From an uncultured Bacilli bacterium (lineage in GTDB: Bacteria > Bacillota_I > Bacilli_A > RF39 > UBA660): 46,097 bases of DNA. The notes below the pieces were generated by a model. That model was given only the letters and a program-made list of their open reading frames with translations. It had not been told where the DNA came from and did not search any database. Location: positions 1 to 46,097 of the forward strand of contig CANRBS010000005.1 in the NCBI GenBank assembly GCA_947628895.1, written 5' to 3'. Below are positions 36,843 through 46,097 of this stretch, piece after piece; position 1 is the first letter of the stretch; the number at the start of each line of letters is the position of its first letter. A program made the translations under genes and the position numbers.

Positions 36843-36948
36843 AAAATGATATAAATGGACAATCAACAAAATAAGTTACTACTTTTTTGATTAGGAATTA
36901 GACAACTGATTACGATAATGAAACTATACAAAAAGTATCTACTATAAA

Positions 36949-37068
36949 ATGAAAGGTAAAACGAAAAAAGAAAGATTTGAAATATTAAGTGATATATGTA
37001 AATATCAATTAGATATTTTAAATAATTTTGAAAAAATTAAATTATTAAATGAAAAAGGTAGTGATTAA
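36949..37068 (+). CDS. 39-aa short ORF, possible remnant of a RhuM/HEPN-type module
   Basis: MKGKTKKERFEILSDICKYQLDILNNFEKIKLLNEKGSD*, followed by an AATG junction like those after the two rhuM genes; not in the supplied ORF track. Confidence 0.3.
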   Translation: MKGKTKKERFEILSDICKYQLDILNNFEKIKLLNEKGSD

Positions 37069-37313
37069 AATGTCAAATGAAGAAAAAAATTTTCAAAAAA
37101 CAAACATCAATTGGTTGATTACGATTTAATTAAGAACACTTGTAACTTCTTATAAATAAAGGAACTTATCTAATTTTGATTTTTCATCTTTTTATTAAAT
37201 AAGGATCAAAATATTAAAAAATTATTAAGATTATAGTATTTTTAGTATAATTTGTATTAGAAATTAGAAGGGTGATTACGACATTTAAGAACATATGAAA
37301 AGGAGATGATAAA

Positions 37314-38339
37314 ATGACAAAAGATTTAATGATTAGAAGTAGTGCTGAAGAGTTTATTACTTTTAAAGTACAAGAAAAAGATAAAGGTATTCAAGTAAGA
37401 TATGAAAGTGAAACTCTTTGGATGACTCAAAAGGCAATTGCAGAACTTTTTGATGTTCAAAGACCAGCTATTACAAAACATTTGAATAACATTTTTAAAG
37501 AAAATGAATTGGATAGAAAAGCAGTATGTTCCATTTTGGAACATACTGCTGAAGATGGAAAAAAGTATCAAACAAAATATTATAATTTAGATGCAATAAT
37601 TTCTGTAGGATACAGAGTGAATTCAATTAGGGCTACTCAATTTAGAAGATGGGCTACTAGTGTTTTAAAGACTTTTACGATTCAAGGTTATGTATTAGAT
37701 AAAGAAAGAATGAAAAACGGCTCATTTATTGATAAAGATTATTTTGAGAAGTTACTTGAAGAAATAAGAGAAATACGATTGTCTGAAAGAAGATTTTATC
37801 AAAAAGTAACAGATATATATGCAACAAGCATTGACTATGACCCTAAATCTCCTATTTCTATAGATTTTTTTAAAAAAGTTCAAAACAAAATGCACTACGC
37901 TGTTTCAAAACAAACTGCTGCTGAAATAATATATGATAGAGTAGATGCGAATAAAGAACATATGGGTTTAACATCATGGAAAAATTCACCAAATGGAAAA
38001 ATAATAGAATCAGATGTTATTATTGCTAAAAATTATTTATCTGAAGAAGAAATTAAAGATTTAGAAAGAATTGTTAGTGCATTTTTAGAAATTGCAGAAA
38101 ATCGGGCAAGAAGACATATACCAATGACAATGGAAGATTGGGCAAATAGAATTGATAAATTTTTACTTGCAGATGATAGAGATATATTAAAAGATGCCGG
38201 AAAAATATCACACGAAATTGCTTGTGATAAAGCTTTAACAGAATTTGAAAAGTATAGAATAAAACAAGATAAATTATATAAATCAGATTTTGATTTGTTA
38301 ATAGAAGAAAGTAAAAGTAGTGGTGATAAAAATGAATGA
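37314..38339 (+). CDS. RhuM family protein, copy 2
   Basis: ETLWMTQKAIAELFDVQRPAITKHLNNIF, YYNLDAIISVGYRVNSIRATQFRRWATSVLKTFTIQGYVLDKERMKNG, MHYAVSKQTAAEIIYDR. Confidence 0.9.
   Translation: MTKDLMIRSSAEEFITFKVQEKDKGIQVRYESETLWMTQKAIAELFDVQRPAITKHLNNIFKENELDRKAVCSILEHTAEDGKKYQTKYYNLDAIISVGYRVNSIRATQFRRWATSVLKTFTIQGYVLDKERMKNGSFIDKDYFEKLLEEIREIRLSERRFYQKVTDIYATSIDYDPKSPISIDFFKKVQNKMHYAVSKQTAAEIIYDRVDANKEHMGLTSWKNSPNGKIIESDVIIAKNYLSEEEIKDLERIVSAFLEIAENRARRHIPMTMEDWANRIDKFLLADDRDILKDAGKISHEIACDKALTEFEKYRIKQDKLYKSDFDLLIEESKSSGDKNE
37520..37550. repeat. perfect 14-bp-arm palindrome inside rhuM-like gene 2
   Basis: AGCAGTATGTTCCA-TTT-TGGAACATACTGCT. Confidence 0.95.
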
Positions 38340-38784
38340 CAAAGAAAAAAACTATAATTCTCATGCAAAATTTATGGCAGATATAGCTTTAGCAATACTA
38401 GAAGGCAATAAAGATGTACTTGATGTAAACGGAGTCAAAGAAATAATATCGTTATATTTATTAATTCCGTATATCTATAAAGGACCATCTGGACAATTAG
38501 AGACCCCAGGACCTAATTATATTGTTCCTAAAGTGCGCGGAAATTTTTGTGACGATATAACACTGGAAAATTTGAGAGATGCTTTATGCCATTCTTTTAT
38601 TACAACAGAAGAAGATAAAAATGATGGAACTATGCATGGGAAATATTTAATATTAGATGATAGAGCCAAATATAGTAGAAAAGAACATGATAAATTATCT
38701 TCTAAATTAGGTACGACCTGTATCGATACTAATTATTCGCATAGAAAACTAGTTGAATTATTTAATGAAATTATTAATAATTAA
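38332..38784 (+). CDS. small protein with HEPN-like RX4H motif, translationally coupled to rhuM copy 2
   Basis: ATGAATGA overlap with the rhuM stop; motif LENLRDALCHSFI (R-X4-H) typical of HEPN families; no family otherwise recognised. Confidence 0.5.
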   Translation: MNDKEKNYNSHAKFMADIALAILEGNKDVLDVNGVKEIISLYLLIPYIYKGPSGQLETPGPNYIVPKVRGNFCDDITLENLRDALCHSFITTEEDKNDGTMHGKYLILDDRAKYSRKEHDKLSSKLGTTCIDTNYSHRKLVELFNEIINN

Positions 38785-38801
38785 AATGGAGGTTAATTAT
38801 G

Positions 38802-39659
38802 ATGAATGAAAATAAAACAAATATTAATTATTATCCAGGCCACATGTATAAAACTAGAAAAGATATTAAAAATATTATTTCTAATATTGATATAGTAATA
38901 GAAGTAATAGATTCAAGAATACCATTTTCATCTAGAATACCTGATTTAAAAAATATAATTAATGGTAAAAAAAGTATTATTGTATTTAATAAATATGATT
39001 TATGTGATGAAAGTATTACTAATAAATGGATAGAAAAATATAAAAATGAAGGAAGTATTGTAATTACTAGTGATGCTAAAAATTCAAATGACTATAAAAA
39101 AGTTATTGAAGAGGTTAAATCATTAATGATAGAAATAAATGAGAAAAGACATCTAAAAGGACTACTTCCTAAAAAAGCAAAATGTTTGATAATAGGAGTT
39201 CCAAATGTTGGAAAAAGTACTTTAATTAATAAACTTATTGGTAAAAGTATATTAGGTGTTGGAAATAAACCAGGTGTTACTAAAAAATTAAATATTGTTA
39301 AAATAAATGAATATATGGATTTAGTAGATACTCCAGGAATATTATGGCCTAAATTTGAAAATAATGAAGTTGCATTAAATCTTGCAAGTATGACAATTAT
39401 TAAAGAAGAAGTATTAACAGTAGAACAAATAGCAATTCATATTTTAAAGAAATTAAGTGATTATTATCCATCAATATTAAGTAAAGAATTTGGAATAGAA
39501 AAGTATAATGATGAAGAAGTAGAAGAGTGTTTTACAAAAATTTCTAAATATAAAAATATAATAGTTAAAGGTGAAGTTGACTATGAAAGAGTAAGTACTT
39601 TAATACTAAATTCTATAAAACAAGAGAAGGTAAAAAAGATTACATTTGATAGAATTTAA
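38802..39659 (+). CDS. rbgA: ribosome biogenesis GTPase RbgA/YlqF
   Basis: YYPGHMYKTRKDIKNIISNIDIVIEVIDSRIPFSSRIP, NKYDL, IIGVPNVGKSTLINKLIGKSILGVGNKPGVTK, DTPGILWPKF (circularly permuted GTPase). Confidence 0.95.
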   Translation: MNENKTNINYYPGHMYKTRKDIKNIISNIDIVIEVIDSRIPFSSRIPDLKNIINGKKSIIVFNKYDLCDESITNKWIEKYKNEGSIVITSDAKNSNDYKKVIEEVKSLMIEINEKRHLKGLLPKKAKCLIIGVPNVGKSTLINKLIGKSILGVGNKPGVTKKLNIVKINEYMDLVDTPGILWPKFENNEVALNLASMTIIKEEVLTVEQIAIHILKKLSDYYPSILSKEFGIEKYNDEEVEECFTKISKYKNIIVKGEVDYERVSTLILNSIKQEKVKKITFDRI

Positions 39660-39753
39660 AATGTAATTTTTTTTTGTAAAAATTTTGTGTTTTTTGTTTA
39701 CATTTTTTTAAATAACTTTTATAATAATAACTCATGAAGAGGAGGAGTAAGAC

Positions 39754-42072
39754 ATGATTAAAAGTAATTTACCTGTTATACTACTAAAGAATCTAGTACT
39801 CCTTCCATATCAAGAAGTAAGGATAGAACTTAAGAGTAATATAAGTAAGAAAGTTACTGAAATATCAAGTCTATATCATGATAGTGAAGTTTTAGTTGTA
39901 TGTCCTCTTGATAATCTTGAAGAAAATCCTGATACAAGTGATTTACCAAGAATAGGTGTAGTAAGTAAAATAAAAAGTGTAATTGATCTTCCTAATGGTA
40001 ATAAAAGAATTATTGTATCTGGTTTATATAGAGTTAAAGTAATTAGTTATGTAAATTATTCAAATGAAGAAGAAATACTTGATAGTATTATTACAAATAT
40101 AGAAAATAAAGATAGTGAAATTGAAACTACTGCATATACTAGAAAATTAATGAGTGAGCTTGAAAACTATGTTAATAAAAATCCATTTGTAACAAACTCA
40201 ATAATGGCAGAAGTTAAATCAAATATTTCACTTGATAAATTAACAGATTTAGTAGGAAGTTTTTTATCACTTACATTTGAAAAAAAACTTTCATTAATGC
40301 TTGATAGTTCACCAATTAGTAGAAGTAAAACTTTAATAAAAGAACTTGCTATTGAAAGTGCTGTAATAGATCTTGAAGGACATATTGAAACTGAAATTAA
40401 AAAAGGTCTTGATGATGAGCAAAAACAATACATATTAAAAGAAAAATTAAAAGTTATAAAAGATGAACTTGGTGAGAATTTAACAAGAGATGAAGAAGTT
40501 ATTAATTTAAGAGATAGAGTTAATAATGGAAAATTCCCAGAAAGAATTAAAAATAAATTATTAAGTGAAATTGATAGATATGATTCTTCTAGTGAAATGA
40601 GTCCTGAGACAGGAATTATTAGAAACTATATAGAATATTTACTTGAAATACCATGGTACAGAGAAACTAAAGATGAAAAAGATTTATCAAAAATAGAAAA
40701 GAAATTAAACTCATCTCACTATGGTATGATTGAAGCTAAAAATAGAATTATAGAATATACTGCTGTTAAAAGTATAGAATCAAATATAAATAGTCCAATT
40801 ATATGCTTAGTTGGTCCTCCTGGAGTTGGAAAGACTACATTTGCAGAATCAATTTCTAAAGCATTAAATAAAAAATTTGTAAAAATATCTTTAGGTGGTA
40901 TGAGTGATTCAGCAGAACTTGTAGGTCATAGAAGAGCATATATTGGATCAAACCCAGGTAAAATAATTACATCATTAATTAAATGTGGTAGTAATAACCC
41001 AGTATTTTTACTTGATGAAGTTGATAAATTAAAAAAAGATTATAAGGGAGATCCTGCATCTACATTACTTGATATATTAGATGTAAGTCAAAATAAAAGA
41101 TTTACAGATAATTATGTAGATGAAGAAGTTGATTTAAGTAAAGTATTATTTATATTAACTGCAAATGATATATCTTCAATTCCACTAGCACTTTTAGATA
41201 GACTTGAAATAATTAATTTAGAAGGATATTCTGATAATGAAAAATTATATATTTGTGAAAATTATTTAATACCAAATATATTAAAACGGCATGGCCTTAA
41301 AAATAATTCAATTAAGTTTGATAGTACTACTATTAAAAAAATAATAGAAGAATATACAAGTGAAGCAGGAGTAAGAGAACTAGAAAGATGTATAAGTAAA
41401 ATAATAAGAAAAGTAATTACTGAATATATAAAATCATCTAAAAAAGTAATAAACATAAGAATTACTGAAAGTGATTTAGAACATTATTTAGAAAAAGAAT
41501 TGTTTTTAAATGTAACAAAAAGAAAAATTACACATACTGGAGTAGTAAGATGTATTGCTTGTAACCATTTAGGTGGACAAACACTTGATATTGAGGCCTC
41601 TTTCTATAAAGGTAGTGGTAAATATACTTTTACTGGTTCACTTGGAGCCGTAGTAAAAGAAAGTATTGAAGTATCTCTAAGTTATATTAAAAGTAATGCT
41701 AAAAAATTTAATATTGATGAAAATTTCTTTAAAGAAAATGATATTCATATTCATTTTACAGAATCTAGTATATCAAAAGATGGTCCATCTGCTGGGTGTG
41801 CAATTATAACAGCTATACTTTCATTAATAAAAAATAAAGTAATAAGTGAAAATATATCAATGACAGGTGAAGTATCTCTAAAAGGTGATATATTAAAAGT
41901 AGGTGGTTTAAAAGAAAAAATAACTGCTGCTAAGAGAAATAAAATAAATACAATATATATTCCAGAAGATAATAAAAGTGATATTGAATGGATGAGTAAA
42001 GATTTAAAAAATAGTATAAATATAATATTAGTATCAAATTATGAAGATATATATAATGATTTATTTAAATAA
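39754..42072 (+). CDS. lon: ATP-dependent protease Lon
   Basis: CLVGPPGVGKTTFAESISKALNKKFVKISLGGMSDSAELVGHRRAYIGSNPG; KDGPSAGCAI catalytic serine. Confidence 0.97.
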   Translation: MIKSNLPVILLKNLVLLPYQEVRIELKSNISKKVTEISSLYHDSEVLVVCPLDNLEENPDTSDLPRIGVVSKIKSVIDLPNGNKRIIVSGLYRVKVISYVNYSNEEEILDSIITNIENKDSEIETTAYTRKLMSELENYVNKNPFVTNSIMAEVKSNISLDKLTDLVGSFLSLTFEKKLSLMLDSSPISRSKTLIKELAIESAVIDLEGHIETEIKKGLDDEQKQYILKEKLKVIKDELGENLTRDEEVINLRDRVNNGKFPERIKNKLLSEIDRYDSSSEMSPETGIIRNYIEYLLEIPWYRETKDEKDLSKIEKKLNSSHYGMIEAKNRIIEYTAVKSIESNINSPIICLVGPPGVGKTTFAESISKALNKKFVKISLGGMSDSAELVGHRRAYIGSNPGKIITSLIKCGSNNPVFLLDEVDKLKKDYKGDPASTLLDILDVSQNKRFTDNYVDEEVDLSKVLFILTANDISSIPLALLDRLEIINLEGYSDNEKLYICENYLIPNILKRHGLKNNSIKFDSTTIKKIIEEYTSEAGVRELERCISKIIRKVITEYIKSSKKVINIRITESDLEHYLEKELFLNVTKRKITHTGVVRCIACNHLGGQTLDIEASFYKGSGKYTFTGSLGAVVKESIEVSLSYIKSNAKKFNIDENFFKENDIHIHFTESSISKDGPSAGCAIITAILSLIKNKVISENISMTGEVSLKGDILKVGGLKEKITAAKRNKINTIYIPEDNKSDIEWMSKDLKNSINIILVSNYEDIYNDLFK

Positions 42073-42116
42073 AAAATATTCTTTTGAAGTAATATTCATA
42101 AAGAATATTTTTTTTC
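42071..42116 (+). terminator. intrinsic terminator after lon
   Basis: AAAATATTCTT...AAGAATATTTTTTTT. Confidence 0.65.
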
Positions 42117-42141
42117 ATATATATTAATGAAAGGAGAGGTT

Positions 42142-42909
42142 ATGAAAGAAATTATCCCATTAAAAAAAGATATTATTTTTAAGACTAAAATTGGTGAAAT
42201 AACAAGTATTGATTTAGAACATGAATATGCCGTAAAAGATGAAATAATTGAAGGTACCGTAGTAATATCTGGAACTTATAAAATGACTGAGGCTAGTGTG
42301 TTAGATGAAGAATTCTATTATAAAATTCCTTTTTCTATAGCAGTTTCAAGAAAAATAAAAAAAGATACAATTAAAATAGAAATTGATAATTTTACTTATG
42401 ATATTTCAAAAGATGTATTAAGAGCAAATATAGATTTAGAATTAACTTGTGAAGAAGATAAGGAGGAAGATAATGTGATTGAAGATATTAAAGATAAAAG
42501 TGATTATTCAAGTGATGATTTTATGCAACAATATTTTAAAGAAGAAGAAAATATTGAAAATGAATTAGATAATGAAATTAATACAAATATAAATGATAGT
42601 TTTAATGATATAGATTTAAGTACAAATACATTAGAAGATAATGATTTAACACTAAATTTAGATAATAAAACTACAGTAAATAATGAAACTACAGATATTG
42701 ATTTAAATGAAAATATAAATAATATAACAAATATAATAAATAATGAAAATAAATATTATACATATAAAGTTTATATTGTAAGAACTGGAGATACAATTGA
42801 ATCAATATGCTCTAAATATAATGTAACTATAAATGATTTAAAAGATTACAATAATTTAAATGAAATTAATGTTGGAGATAAGATAATTATTCCACAAATA
42901 AATGAGTAA
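42142..42909 (+). CDS. spoVID: SpoVID-like spore coat morphogenesis protein with C-terminal LysM
   Basis: N-terminal beta-rich domain, acidic Asn-rich linker, C-terminal YIVRTGDTIESICSKYNVTINDLKDYNNLNEINVGDKIIIP LysM; followed by CotS-like gene. Confidence 0.7.
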   Translation: MKEIIPLKKDIIFKTKIGEITSIDLEHEYAVKDEIIEGTVVISGTYKMTEASVLDEEFYYKIPFSIAVSRKIKKDTIKIEIDNFTYDISKDVLRANIDLELTCEEDKEEDNVIEDIKDKSDYSSDDFMQQYFKEEENIENELDNEINTNINDSFNDIDLSTNTLEDNDLTLNLDNKTTVNNETTDIDLNENINNITNIINNENKYYTYKVYIVRTGDTIESICSKYNVTINDLKDYNNLNEINVGDKIIIPQINE

Positions 42910-43720
42910 AAAATATAAAAATAATGTAATAATTAAAGATAATGAAGTTATAAAAAAAAGAAGCGATAAAGTACTTGAATTATATGATTATTTAGAAACA
43001 AGAGGATTTGATAATTTTCCAAAAATAGAATCCAGTGATGAAGATACAATTAAAACAGAATACATTGAAAGTAAAAAATATCATGAAGTAATAAAAGGAG
43101 TAGAATTTATTAAAACTGTATCAATGTTACATTATAAAACTATATTTTATAAAGATGTGAGTAAAAATAAATATAGAAAAATATATAATAAATTAAATAA
43201 TAATATTGAATACTTAAAAAATTATTATGAGAATATGATAAGTAAAATAGAAGAAGAAATATTTATGTCTCCATCACATTATTTATTTGCAAGAAATTAT
43301 ACAGCAATTGATAGTTCACTTAAATATGCTAGTAGTACATTAAAAAAATGGTTTAAAACCGTTGAAAATAAATCTAAAGAAAGAGTTTGCATTGTTCATA
43401 ATAATTTATCACTTGATCATTTTATAAGAGGGGATAAAAATTATCTTATTAGTTTTGATAATTATTTGGTTGATACTCCTGTACTTGATTTATATAAATT
43501 TTATAAAAAAGAAGGATTTAAATTAGATTTTAATTACTTATTAAATGTTTATAATGAAAATTTAAGTCTTTTAGAAGAAGAAAAAATGATGTTAAACATT
43601 TTGATTTCAATACCTCCTAAAATTATTGATGTTGAAAATGAATACATGAATTGCATTAATATTAAAAATGCTTTTAATTATATTTATTCAGGAATGAATA
43701 TTGTAAGTGAAAATATATAA
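42902..43720 (+). CDS. ysxE: YsxE/CotS-like spore coat kinase-fold protein
   Basis: RVCIVHNNLSLDHFIRGDKNYLISFDNYLVDTPVLDLYKFYKKEG (aminoglycoside phosphotransferase-like HNNLSLDH); position after spoVID-like gene. Confidence 0.65.
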   Translation: MSKKYKNNVIIKDNEVIKKRSDKVLELYDYLETRGFDNFPKIESSDEDTIKTEYIESKKYHEVIKGVEFIKTVSMLHYKTIFYKDVSKNKYRKIYNKLNNNIEYLKNYYENMISKIEEEIFMSPSHYLFARNYTAIDSSLKYASSTLKKWFKTVENKSKERVCIVHNNLSLDHFIRGDKNYLISFDNYLVDTPVLDLYKFYKKEGFKLDFNYLLNVYNENLSLLEEEKMMLNILISIPPKIIDVENEYMNCINIKNAFNYIYSGMNIVSENI

Positions 43721-43725
43721 TAAAA

Positions 43726-43757
43726 AATCTACTTAAATAATAGTAGATTTTTGTTTT
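43726..43757 (+). terminator. intrinsic terminator
   Basis: AAATCTACTTAAATAATAGTAGATTTTTGTTTT. Confidence 0.65.
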
Positions 43758-43797
43758 GTTTTGTTATATAATGTATAAAGAATAGGATAAGAAGATT

Positions 43798-44967
43798 ATG
43801 AAAAATAAAAATAAGAATGGTTTTGTATCTATGACACTAGTATATACATTTCTAATTGTATTTTTATTTTTGATGCTTGCTATTTTAAATACATATTCTG
43901 AAAAAAATAAATTTTTAGAAGCAATAGATGAAAAAATAAATAGTGATATATCATCTTCTAAAGAAACTAAAAATACTTTATTAAATAAATTATTATTAGA
44001 TAATTCTCCTGTTTTAGATACAGATATAAAGTTTCATAAAATAAGTAATTTACATGTTGCTAATGGAAATGGACTTTTTTATACAGAAGATATTACTAAA
44101 ACTGATTTAAATTTAGACGGAATGAGTGGCAGAATGTATTATTTTAGAGGAGAAGTTGAAAACAATTATATAGTTTTAGGAAATAGTTGTTTTAGAATAA
44201 TGAGAAGTAATGAAGATGGAAGTTTTAGGTTGCGTTATGGTGGAAAATATACTGGTGGAGAATGTCCTAAAACAGGAGTACCTGTAAGTATTGCAACTAG
44301 TGCATATAATACAGATGATACTAATCCTGAAAGTGTTGGATATATGTATGGAGATTTATCTTTAGGTGTTTTAACTCCAAGAAGTAATTTAAAAGATATT
44401 TTAGATAATTGGTATTCTGAAAATATAAATGGAACAGAGCAGTCAGTATATGTTGTAGATACTGTATTTTGTAATAATAGAAAAATTGTTGAAGGAGAAA
44501 ATGATATAGTATATTATAATGCATCTAGATTAGTACCTACTATAATAGATCCATTAGTTCAAAACCCTTATATTGATAATTTAGAAATAAAAGATTTAAC
44601 ATTTAAATGTGATAATAAAGAAGATAGATTTACTTTATCAACATATTCATATGGTAATGACACAACAGGTAATATGCTATTAAATTATCCAGTAGGATTA
44701 GTTACTATTGAAGATCTTATTTATGCTGGTGGATTATATGAGGAAGTAAATGATAGATTTTATATGAATACAGGATCTTCATATTGGACTATGAGTCCAT
44801 ATGGATTTGATACATATGCTACTAATGTATATTTAAAAGATGATGGAACAATTAGTCATACTAGATTGAGTGAAGTATTAGATGTAGTTCCTGTTATATC
44901 AATAAACTCAAATGTAATTATAAAGTCAGGTAATGGAGAATATAATAAGCCATATATAATAATGTAA
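43798..44967 (+). CDS. prepilin-like/surface protein with hydrophobic N-terminal helix and C-terminal WTMSP...VVPVISI domain
   Basis: KNGFVSMTLVYTFLIVFLFLMLAILNTY N-terminus; YWTMSPYGFDTYATNVYLKDDGTISHTRLSEVLDVVPVISINSNVIIKSGNGEYNKPYII. Confidence 0.65.
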   Translation: MKNKNKNGFVSMTLVYTFLIVFLFLMLAILNTYSEKNKFLEAIDEKINSDISSSKETKNTLLNKLLLDNSPVLDTDIKFHKISNLHVANGNGLFYTEDITKTDLNLDGMSGRMYYFRGEVENNYIVLGNSCFRIMRSNEDGSFRLRYGGKYTGGECPKTGVPVSIATSAYNTDDTNPESVGYMYGDLSLGVLTPRSNLKDILDNWYSENINGTEQSVYVVDTVFCNNRKIVEGENDIVYYNASRLVPTIIDPLVQNPYIDNLEIKDLTFKCDNKEDRFTLSTYSYGNDTTGNMLLNYPVGLVTIEDLIYAGGLYEEVNDRFYMNTGSSYWTMSPYGFDTYATNVYLKDDGTISHTRLSEVLDVVPVISINSNVIIKSGNGEYNKPYIIM

Positions 44968-44979
44968 GGAGGTTTTTTT

Positions 44980-45516
44980 ATGAAAAAAAATGGTTTTGTA
45001 TTTATTGAAAGTGTTATAGTGTTAATGGTTGTAGCATTAGCTTTAACTATGCTTATTTCTAGTTATTCTTTGATTTCTAGAAAAACTAATGAAAAAGAAT
45101 ATTATGATAGAGCATCAGATAAATATTTATTATATTCACTTAGTAATATAGGTGTTACTGATGAATGTAATTATAGTAAATCAGGTAGTTGTGGATTTGC
45201 TGGAATAAATTTTCAAGCTAATGAAGATAATTGTGATGGTACAAGACTTGGTTATTTATTAAATAATTGTTCTTCAACATTTAAAGATATGGATATAAGA
45301 TATATATATGTAGTAGATAATATAAAGACTGAACTTAATAATGGATCAGCTGTTAATAAATATGATAATGGAACCATTGAATATATGAAAAGTTTAAAAA
45401 AGTGTAATGATAAAAATGATTCTAGTAATAGTTCTACTTGTAGTGATCCAATTCCTTATATGATTGGAGTATTTTATAGGAGTGGAAATTATTACTATGC
45501 TTCAATAGAATTGTAG
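44980..45516 (+). CDS. type II/IV secretion pseudopilin-like protein
   Basis: KKNGFVFIESVIVLMVVALALTMLISSYSLISRKTNEKE (G-F-x3-E class III signal). Confidence 0.8.
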   Translation: MKKNGFVFIESVIVLMVVALALTMLISSYSLISRKTNEKEYYDRASDKYLLYSLSNIGVTDECNYSKSGSCGFAGINFQANEDNCDGTRLGYLLNNCSSTFKDMDIRYIYVVDNIKTELNNGSAVNKYDNGTIEYMKSLKKCNDKNDSSNSSTCSDPIPYMIGVFYRSGNYYYASIEL

Positions 45517-45525
45517 GTGTATATT

Positions 45526-46097
45526 ATGAAAAATAAAAAAGGATTTACATTAATAGAAGTAATAGTAAGTATAATATTAGTAAGTGTAATATTAGTATCA
45601 CTTTTGACTACATTAGTAAAATTAAGAGAGACATATAGTGAAATACATGAAAATAGTGATGTACTAGTATATGGTTCATCAGTATCAAGAGTAATAAATA
45701 ATGATTTAATAAAGAATAATGGAATAAGATACATGACATGTAGTAGTACAGGAGAAGAATGCGACTTAATATTAGGAAATGATACATTAAGAAAATTAGA
45801 AATAATACCAGTAAATGATGATGAAACAAAAGATAATGTAATACATGAAGATGTAAAAACAACATTAAAATATACAGATACAACAAATGAAGAAAATCCA
45901 AAATTAATATATATGAAGACATTAAGATTGGATAGATATACAAATGAAAAGACAAAAGAAATAACAACAGATGGATATAACTTTTTAACAATGAAAACAA
46001 ATTTGTATGAATATCCAAATGGAAAAGATGAAACAACAGATATTTTATCAAAAATAAATATAGAGATATATAATGGAAAAGATACAAATGATAAAGG
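45526..46097 (+). CDS. prepilin-type N-terminal protein, truncated by the window edge
   Basis: MKNKKGFTLIEVIVSIILVSVILVSLLTTLVKLRETY; frame open to the last base; absent from the supplied ORF track because no stop is reached. Confidence 0.9.
   Translation, partial: MKNKKGFTLIEVIVSIILVSVILVSLLTTLVKLRETYSEIHENSDVLVYGSSVSRVINNDLIKNNGIRYMTCSSTGEECDLILGNDTLRKLEIIPVNDDETKDNVIHEDVKTTLKYTDTTNEENPKLIYMKTLRLDRYTNEKTKEITTDGYNFLTMKTNLYEYPNGKDETTDILSKINIEIYNGKDTNDK

Noticed and set aside
45608-46087. 159-aa minus-strand ORF at the right edge
   Set aside because: L/H/Y-rich low-complexity translation opposite the clear prepilin frame starting at 45526.
1-46097. CRISPR arrays, tRNA and rRNA genes
   Set aside because: No regularly spaced direct repeats and no recognisable tRNA/rRNA signatures were seen; a covariance-model scan would be needed to exclude tRNAs fully.

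Overview
AT-rich, Firmicutes/Bacilli-like chromosomal segment using the standard bacterial code (TGA serves as a stop, e.g. the end of the xerD-like ORF). Most of it is housekeeping: nusB-xseA-xseB, a SpoIVB-like peptidase, rpsO-pnp, comEA-comEC, a xerD-like recombinase, tandem tdk, secDF, rel, dtd, alr, polA, tmcAL, rpmF, a T-box-controlled archaeal-type aspartyl-tRNA synthetase, rbgA, lon and a spoVID-ysxE-like pair. The main finding is a dispersed family of three long prepilin-like genes (6591-8288, 14251-15999, 26807-28555). Each joins a type IV pilin N-terminus to a C-terminal formylglycine-generating-enzyme/C-type-lectin-like domain. Their last ~130 nt are hypervariable, indel-free, adenine-depleted, and differ mainly at codon positions 1 and 2 over a T/C third base. 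That is the expected footprint of adenine-directed mutagenesis by a diversity-generating retroelement (DGR). No reverse transcriptase or template repeat was found in the window, so the DGR would have to act in trans. Two of the three genes share an almost identical promoter whose 17-nt spacer is filled by a (TA)8 tract, so they are also candidates for phase variation. Two shorter paralogs lack the variable domain, and a separate pilin operon runs off the right edge. An accessory island (34.4-38.8 kb) contains a GNAT gene broken by one stop codon, two RhuM-family genes, a probable HEPN-like partner, decayed module remnants, and coding-region palindromes. All calls come from reading the sequence; no database search was run.
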